From contig JAEYTB010000117.1 in assembly GCA_023434205.1 (NCBI GenBank), positions 1 to 27,943 on the forward strand: DNA of 27,943 nucleotides, read 5' to 3'. The notes beneath the pieces are model-generated. The model was not told the origin of the DNA, made no database searches, and saw only the letters and a program-made list of their open reading frames with translations. Of this stretch, positions 22,433 to 27,943 are shown piece after piece (positions within the stretch are counted from its first letter, which is position 1; every line of letters starts with the position of its first letter). A program made the position numbers and the translations under genes. The stretch comes from Planctomycetota bacterium (GTDB lineage Bacteria > Planctomycetota > Phycisphaerae > Phycisphaerales > UBA1924).

Positions 22433-24235
22433 ATGTTCCGCAGCACGAAAGCCCGCCTCCTCGCGGCCACCGCCGGCAAGCCCCGCGCCTTCACGCTCAT
22501 CGAGATGATGGTCGGCGTCGGCGCCGTCGCGATCGTCGCCGTGGGCCTTGCGGCGATCTTCCGGTCCGTGGGCGACACCGTCAGCGGCGGCCGGCGCGTC
22601 AGCGTTCTGAACACCTACGCAGCCCTGATCGAGTCCCAGCTCCGGCGCGACTTTGAGAACATGTCCCGCGACGGGTTCCTGATCATCCGGAACCAGTGGA
22701 CCGACCTCAATGGCAGCGGGCTGCTGGAGGTCCCCGGCGACAACATCGCCATCGCCCCCAACACCCAGCCCGGCCCCGCGCGCCGCATCGACGAGCTCCA
22801 GTTCGTTGTCAGCGGCGACTTCCGAAGCGCCCGCAAGCCCCTCCTCCCCGGCGTCGAGCCCAGCTCCAACACCGCCATCGTCTACGTGGGCCACGGCCAG
22901 ATCGCGCCCCTGCCCGCGGTCCCGGTCCTCGGCACCGCCGCGGACCGCCTCAACTACAAGAAGCCCGTCCCCGCGGCGGACGACGCCGTCGCCGTGGCCG
23001 CCGCGCCGCTGGGGGCCCCGAGCGGGGCCGTCGGCCAGGACAACCCGAACCAGTACCCGATCAACTGGACGCTGCTCCGCACGCAGACGCTGCTGGTGAG
23101 CCCCGAGTCCGAGGAGGCCTTGCCCGTCCCCGAGACCACGGTCGCCTTCGGTTACAACGCTACCAACCCGGCGCAGTACGAAAACCTCCGCAACCGCGCC
23201 ACGCAGTTCTACCTCCAGCCCGCGGCCTCGAGCCCGTTCCGCTCCATCAGCGCGTTCTGGCCCGCGGTGGGCGACCCGCTGAACGACCCCGCGCTGGCGA
23301 TCCGGTTCGACTCCACGCTCTACACGACCGAGAGCGGCTGGCCGCAGCGTGCCAGCGGCGTGGTCGACCTTGCGACCGGCTCGCTCGCCGAGATCCGCGC
23401 CCGCGTCAGCAGCATGGCGGTCTTCCCGCGCGCGATCACGGGCCCGCTGATCCCGCCGCCCGCTTTGAGCATCACGCCCCGCGCGTACGCCACGCTCACC
23501 CAGCGGCCCACCACGCCCCAGCCGATCGACTTCGCCCACGCCTGGCTCAACGACCTGATGCCCACCGATTCGCGCAACTTCGAGGCGGCCCGGGCCCGGC
23601 GCGACTCTCTCCCGCTGCCTTCCGCTCCCCCGATGGGCACGCGTGTCCGCTACGAGCAGGGCCCCACCGACCTTCTCGCGGCGCTTTCCAACGCGGGCAC
23701 CGCGTATGAGACCGCCGTCCGCCACGCGGACCAGCTCATGCTGTCCTCGTCCAACTTCGTCCCCAACTGCGTGGGCTTCCGGGTGGACTGGTCCTTCGGC
23801 CTCACGACGAGCGCCGGCGAGGTTGTGTGGCACGGGCTGCCCAGCCGCGAGAGCGTTCTGGCGGGCGGTGATGCGGATGTGTTCCCCTACCCCTTCAGCC
23901 TGAACGAGCAGCACGACCTCGAGCTCATCATCAGCCGCCCCGCCACCGGCACGCCCGTGCGCCACCTCGTGACGGACCGGCTTATCCACGGCGTGCGGCC
24001 CGGCGTGTACACGTCGGAGATGACCTCCTACTTCGGCTGGATCGACCCCACCTTCGTCCCCAGCGGCTCGGCGGCCCCGGTGGCCGACTCGCCCACCAGC
24101 CAGATCGCGCCGTGGGCGTGGCCGCGGATGGTGCGTGTGACCGTGACCCTCGCCGACCCGCTGGACCCCAGCGATGAGCGGTCGTTCCAGTACATCTTCG
24201 CGGTCCCGGAAGCGCCGGGCCCCCGCGCGCAGTGA
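22433..24235 (+). CDS. Pseudopilin, GspJ/PilW-like (600 aa)
   Basis: This is a minor pseudopilin with a 19-residue basic leader, cleavage at RA/FTLIE with Glu at +5, and a hydrophobic helix at about 20-45. Then comes YAALIESQLRRDFENMSRDGFLI, the GspJ/PilW-type helix-to-domain junction. The C-terminus (PRMVRVTVTLADPLD to FQYIFAVP) matches the closing strand pair of GspJ and PilW. At 600 residues it is about three times the normal length. Residues 91-102 (DLNGSGLLEVPG) resemble an EF-hand loop but lack the final Glu. GAGGAG overlapping the previous stop provides the ribosome site. It sits in I-J-K order, consistent with a tip complex. Confidence 0.83.
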   Translation: MFRSTKARLLAATAGKPRAFTLIEMMVGVGAVAIVAVGLAAIFRSVGDTVSGGRRVSVLNTYAALIESQLRRDFENMSRDGFLIIRNQWTDLNGSGLLEVPGDNIAIAPNTQPGPARRIDELQFVVSGDFRSARKPLLPGVEPSSNTAIVYVGHGQIAPLPAVPVLGTAADRLNYKKPVPAADDAVAVAAAPLGAPSGAVGQDNPNQYPINWTLLRTQTLLVSPESEEALPVPETTVAFGYNATNPAQYENLRNRATQFYLQPAASSPFRSISAFWPAVGDPLNDPALAIRFDSTLYTTESGWPQRASGVVDLATGSLAEIRARVSSMAVFPRAITGPLIPPPALSITPRAYATLTQRPTTPQPIDFAHAWLNDLMPTDSRNFEAARARRDSLPLPSAPPMGTRVRYEQGPTDLLAALSNAGTAYETAVRHADQLMLSSSNFVPNCVGFRVDWSFGLTTSAGEVVWHGLPSRESVLAGGDADVFPYPFSLNEQHDLELIISRPATGTPVRHLVTDRLIHGVRPGVYTSEMTSYFGWIDPTFVPSGSAAPVADSPTSQIAPWAWPRMVRVTVTLADPLDPSDERSFQYIFAVPEAPGPRAQ

Positions 24236-24284
24236 CACAGCACCCCAGGACGGGCCCCGCGCAACGCTTGAAGGAGTCGTGCAC

Positions 24285-27200
24285 ATGACGACCAGCAACA
24301 CCCCCCAGAACCTCCCCGTCACCGTCCGCAAGGGCCGCATCGGCCAGCTGCTGAGCTCCATCGCCGGCACCCCCGCCGGCTGGCGGCAGAGCCGGCGCGG
24401 GTCGTTCCTCGTGATGGTGGTGGGCACGCTTGCGCTGCTCGCGGTGCTCGCGATCGTCTACGCCAGCATCGGCACGCATGACTCCCGCCTCACCGCCGCC
24501 ACCACGCAGCGCGAGCGCACCGACGATGTCCCCGATCAGATCGCCGACTACATCCTCTCCATCATCGGCGACAGCGTCGTCGGCACGTACTACGACACCA
24601 AGTTCGCCCTGCCGCCCAACGCCGGCGGCGGGCCCATGCCGGTGCTGCTCAGCCGCGTGACGTTCGATGTGCCCTCCACCGACTGGGACCGCCGCAGCAA
24701 CGAGGCGAGCGACCCCGCGACGATCTTCAGCCCCACCGGCTCGGTCTCCGGGTTCCTGCACACGCCCGACTTCTCGTGGACGCCGCACAACCAGATGCCC
24801 GACACCTGGCGGCCCACGACCCCGTGGCTCGCTGACACCGAGCCGACGTACCTGGACTTCCCCAACCCCGCCGCGGCGGGCCTAACGGACCCTGCGCGCC
24901 CCTACCTCGACAAGCGCGACTGGCTGCACATCAGCAACATCGCGCCCGACGGCCGGTTCGTGAACCTCTGGAACCTCCGCGGCAACTTCGGCGCGGTCCC
25001 CGGGCTGGGCGCGGGGCAGACCAGCTTCAACTCGAACTATGTGTACGCCGCGGGCAACGCGCCGCCCAACGTGCAGTTGACGGACTTCGGCGCGGCGGTG
25101 GACGTCAACATTCCCGCGCACCTGGACAGCCGCCAGGTGTGGCTCTTCCGGCCGGCCCGCCCCTCGCCGGGCGCGCTGCCGAGCCAGCCGACGTACGACC
25201 CGTACCTGTTCGCCGACGCCGACGGCGACGGGATGTTCGACTCGCGCTGGCAGGAGTTGTTCGACGCCCGCTTTGGGCGGAACATCCTCCGCACCGACGA
25301 CCGCTACCGCTACTTCGTGGCCACCCACATCGTGGACGCCAGCGCCCGCATCAACGTCAACACCGCGACGGACCAGCGGGCCGCGCCCACGGCCGAGGAG
25401 CCCCTGGGCCTGTCGCCCGGCGATATTGATCTGCGGCGGGTGCTGACGCTGCACGACGTGTACACGATCAACGGCGGCGGCAATACGCCGGACTACGCGG
25501 GCTACAACCTCATCTTCCAGCCCAACACCGATACCGCCGCCAACTACACGCTCCTGAACCGCGAGCAGGCGTTCAACACGGGCATCTATGCCTACGACGC
25601 CCTGCGCATGGCCATCGCCAGCGCCCGCACGCCCCCGGGCGACCCGCTGCTCGACGGCCCGGCCATCACGAACATGGCGGCGCAGCTCGGCCTTACGGAC
25701 CCTGACGACTGGGACTTCTCCGGCAACCCCTGGGGCCGCACTCAGACCTTCCGCCGCTACAGCACGTCGCTCTACAACGCCTCGTACGACACCAACGCCA
25801 TCTTCTTCCGCGGCAGCTTCGGCGCGGGCGACCTGCTCGAGCTCGTCACCCGGCACGGCGTGAATGATCCCACCAGCTCTTCCCTCGAGCTGACGCTGGG
25901 CGGGCGCGCGGACAACCCCGTCGACCCCGCGCTGCCCTCGCGCTACAGCCCTCTGCGCAGCAACCGTCCCCTCGAGATCGAGATGGGCGCGATCCGCAAC
26001 GCCAACGCCGCGGACACCGCGGCGGGCAACGACTACGACCGGATGATGCTGTTCTTTGACACCAACGTGCGCAGCCGCATCACCCCCATCAGCGGGGCGC
26101 GCCAGTTCCGCAGCGCCGTCTCGGAGATCAGGGACCTGGCCAGCGACCCCACGCGCACCATCGACCCGTACGCCCTGGGGGCCAACGAGCTGCGCGTGGA
26201 CCCCAAGCCGCTGGTGAGCAGCATCACGCAGGCCGACCACCCTGTCGCGCTCCCCTGGCCGCTGACTCCCGCCGAGATCACCGCCCGCCAGGCCGACCGT
26301 GCCGAGCGCACCACGGCGACGAACCAGCTCCTGACCGCGTTTGCCGATTCCCTGCTCCCGCGTTCGGGCGTGCCCGCCGTCCCTGCGGAGCCCGCGTGGA
26401 CCAGCGCTGCGCGCCTCACCGAGTTCTACGGCCACAACGGCCCCGAAACCGCCCTGCGGATCGCCGCGCACATGACCGTCAACTTCATCGACGCGTTCGA
26501 CTCCGGCGGCGCCCAGGGTGAGAAGCCCACCGTCCACACGCTCTACCTGGACGGCTCATTCAACGCGACGTTCCCGGCCAACGACCCCCGCACCGCGGCG
26601 ATGTGGGACCGCGATACCGACGCCAACGCCCTGAACAACCTCAACCCCACCACACGGGTTGAGAACGAGGACCTCTCGCCCCTGCGGCTGGTCGACCGCC
26701 GGCTGGCCCAGGGCAACCCGGTCACCGCCCCGGTCGTGAATGTGTACGGCATCGAGGCGCAGCCGTTCATCACGCAGGTGGCGACGTTCACGGTGTACGC
26801 GGACAAGGAGCGGCTGGGCGACAACGAGGACGTCAATGCCTACGCCAACATCGAGGGCGGCGACGACTTCACCAACGAAGACCTCATGTACCGTGTGCTG
26901 GCCTTCCAGCTCCACAACCCGTTCGACCAGCCTATCGAGCTCGGCGGCCGCCTCAACAAGGGCAGCTACGACCTCCGCCAGCACCCCACGGAGTACTACA
27001 ACGTCACCGAGCTGCCGCGTCTGGACCAGGAGGAGAGCTACTACTACATCCGCTACGGCGACAGGGTGTACAAGCTGGCCGAGCTTGAGGAGCAGGTCTT
27101 CAGCACGCTGGCCGACGCCGCGGACGCCCACTCGCAGGACCAGCCCGCGTTCGGCGACCCCGAGGTCGACCCTGCCAACCCGATCACCACGGAGATTTAC

Positions 27201-27943
27201 ATCCCGCGTTCGGGCCGCACGCGGAACCTCGACCCGATCGTGCTCAAGCCCATCACGATCCCCGCGGGGCAGTCTGTCGTGGTGTATTCACTGAGCGATG
27301 CGCCGCGCCAGGTCTTCGAGCGCCTGTCGAACCTGGGCAGCGGGGCGGGGGCGTACGGCAACACCAACGTTCCCACGACCTCACGCGTGGTAAAGGACAT
27401 CCGCGGCTACATCGAGCGCGCCATCGAGGTCAACCTCGGGCTGGGCGCGACCAACGTCGCGGGTGTGTACTGGGTGCCCGAGATGGAGACCGCCGGCGCC
27501 AACCAGGGCAAGGCCCTCATCCCGGTGAAGCACAGCGTGCTGCCCGATCCCGCCACCACTCCGGCCGGGGCCCCCGTGGAGCTCTGGCGTGCCCTCCGCA
27601 ACGGCGCCGAGGCCGAGCCGGTTCCCGTCACCATGCCCACGGCGTTCTGGGAGACCACGGTCACCCCGCCCAACCTCGGCGGTGCGCCCTTTGCCTTCCC
27701 GCCCAACAGCCCCCTGAACGACCAGCTTGTGGACCGCTTCCGCATCCCTGACCCGGCGCAGCTCAACCGGACGCTCACCGGCGCCTTGCAGTATGAGGTT
27801 GAAGGGTCGGACTATCAGGACGACAGCTACCTGTACATGATCACGCTGTGGGCGAACTACAGCCGGCCGGGCAACCCCGCCGCGGCGAGCCCCCGGGCCC
27901 CCGTCGGCGCCATCCCCGCCTACTGCCTCGAGCCCAAGTTCTC
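24285..27943 (+). CDS. gspK: Giant GspK-like minor pseudopilin, C-terminus off the window
   Basis: At least 1219 residues are visible with no stop; classical GspK has about 320. The leader ends in SRRGS/FLVMVV and is followed by a hydrophobic helix (about 41-61). There is no Glu at +5, a hallmark of GspK. Residues 350-359 (VDASARINVN, then TA) match the conserved 'D-xx-GKINLNTA' stretch of the family. Residues 311-322 (DADGDGMFDSRW) form an EF-hand or thrombospondin-type calcium loop with Trp instead of Glu at position 12. The remainder is soluble, rich in Asn, Asp, Pro and Tyr, and presumably periplasmic or surface-exposed. AAGGAG lies 8 nt before the ATG. It is the last pseudopilin in G-H-I-J-K order. 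The size and loops suggest an adhesive or substrate-binding tip. Confidence 0.85.
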   Translation, partial: MTTSNTPQNLPVTVRKGRIGQLLSSIAGTPAGWRQSRRGSFLVMVVGTLALLAVLAIVYASIGTHDSRLTAATTQRERTDDVPDQIADYILSIIGDSVVGTYYDTKFALPPNAGGGPMPVLLSRVTFDVPSTDWDRRSNEASDPATIFSPTGSVSGFLHTPDFSWTPHNQMPDTWRPTTPWLADTEPTYLDFPNPAAAGLTDPARPYLDKRDWLHISNIAPDGRFVNLWNLRGNFGAVPGLGAGQTSFNSNYVYAAGNAPPNVQLTDFGAAVDVNIPAHLDSRQVWLFRPARPSPGALPSQPTYDPYLFADADGDGMFDSRWQELFDARFGRNILRTDDRYRYFVATHIVDASARINVNTATDQRAAPTAEEPLGLSPGDIDLRRVLTLHDVYTINGGGNTPDYAGYNLIFQPNTDTAANYTLLNREQAFNTGIYAYDALRMAIASARTPPGDPLLDGPAITNMAAQLGLTDPDDWDFSGNPWGRTQTFRRYSTSLYNASYDTNAIFFRGSFGAGDLLELVTRHGVNDPTSSSLELTLGGRADNPVDPALPSRYSPLRSNRPLEIEMGAIRNANAADTAAGNDYDRMMLFFDTNVRSRITPISGARQFRSAVSEIRDLASDPTRTIDPYALGANELRVDPKPLVSSITQADHPVALPWPLTPAEITARQADRAERTTATNQLLTAFADSLLPRSGVPAVPAEPAWTSAARLTEFYGHNGPETALRIAAHMTVNFIDAFDSGGAQGEKPTVHTLYLDGSFNATFPANDPRTAAMWDRDTDANALNNLNPTTRVENEDLSPLRLVDRRLAQGNPVTAPVVNVYGIEAQPFITQVATFTVYADKERLGDNEDVNAYANIEGGDDFTNEDLMYRVLAFQLHNPFDQPIELGGRLNKGSYDLRQHPTEYYNVTELPRLDQEESYYYIRYGDRVYKLAELEEQVFSTLADAADAHSQDQPAFGDPEVDPANPITTEIYIPRSGRTRNLDPIVLKPITIPAGQSVVVYSLSDAPRQVFERLSNLGSGAGAYGNTNVPTTSRVVKDIRGYIERAIEVNLGLGATNVAGVYWVPEMETAGANQGKALIPVKHSVLPDPATTPAGAPVELWRALRNGAEAEPVPVTMPTAFWETTVTPPNLGGAPFAFPPNSPLNDQLVDRFRIPDPAQLNRTLTGALQYEVEGSDYQDDSYLYMITLWANYSRPGNPAAASPRAPVGAIPAYCLEPKF

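Noticed and set aside
21908..24427. An 839-codon minus-strand open frame across the gspI and gspJ genes
   Set aside because: The opposing strand has prepilin signatures, ribosome sites and coupled starts. This frame has none.
24882..26537. A 551-codon minus-strand open frame opposite gspK
   Set aside because: Val/Arg/Gly-rich shadow. The plus frame is continuous from a good start through the window end and carries GspK motifs.
1..27943. tRNA, rRNA or riboswitch genes
   Set aside because: No cloverleaf, CCA end, rRNA core sequence or recognisable aptamer was seen by eye. A covariance-model scan would be needed to exclude small ones.

Overview
The window is about 28 kb of very GC-rich bacterial DNA with strongly GC-biased third codon positions. 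It most resembles a member of the Planctomycetota, possibly Phycisphaerae. The reasons are the oversized pseudopilins with D-x-D-x-[DS]-G loops, a PEP-CTERM-like exported protein, and intergenic hairpin repeats of a kind I associate with that phylum. The lineage is an inference from gene style, not from a marker gene.

Region 1 (1-2948, minus strand) is a pyruvate dehydrogenase-type cluster. It reads E1 beta, a small conserved hypothetical protein, a hypothetical membrane protein, then the dihydrolipoyl acyltransferase E2, which runs off the left edge. No E1 alpha is adjacent.

Region 2 (2949-5173) is an accessory stretch. It holds one secreted PEP-CTERM-like protein with codon use unlike its neighbours. 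After it come about 800 bp without a clear gene: a 54-bp direct repeat pair enclosing a roughly 241-bp element with perfect 38-bp inverted ends, a run of REP-like hairpins, and an 84-bp tandem repeat. A proline-rich coding-like segment on the plus strand then runs without a stop into the tail of the next gene.

Region 3 (5174-12701, minus strand) reads in transcription order: stand-alone CoaB (phosphopantothenate-cysteine ligase), an RluA-type pseudouridine synthase fused to a SAM methyltransferase, a TetR repressor, a periplasmic adaptor lipoprotein, and an RND efflux permease. The last three are joined by TTGA and GTGA stop/start overlaps. Two dyads just upstream of the repressor start are candidate operators.

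Region 4 (12774-27943, plus strand) is a type IV pilus / type II secretion cluster in the order pilB, pilT, gspE, gspF, then five pseudopilin genes in the canonical G-H-I-J-K order, the last cut by the right edge. Two sigma70-like promoters can be read, one before pilB and one before gspE. Both assembly ATPases carry N-terminal motifs like the c-di-GMP-binding MshEN motif. PilB also has a run of seven S/T-I/V/L-D-R/K/E tetrapeptides before its motor core. The first four pseudopilins have Ala, not Gly, at the -1 position of the peptidase site. All five are far larger than classical homologues, and three carry EF-hand-like loops. Together they look like a specialised planctomycetal secretion or pilus machine with a retraction motor and possible c-di-GMP and calcium control. 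This is the most promising system in the window.
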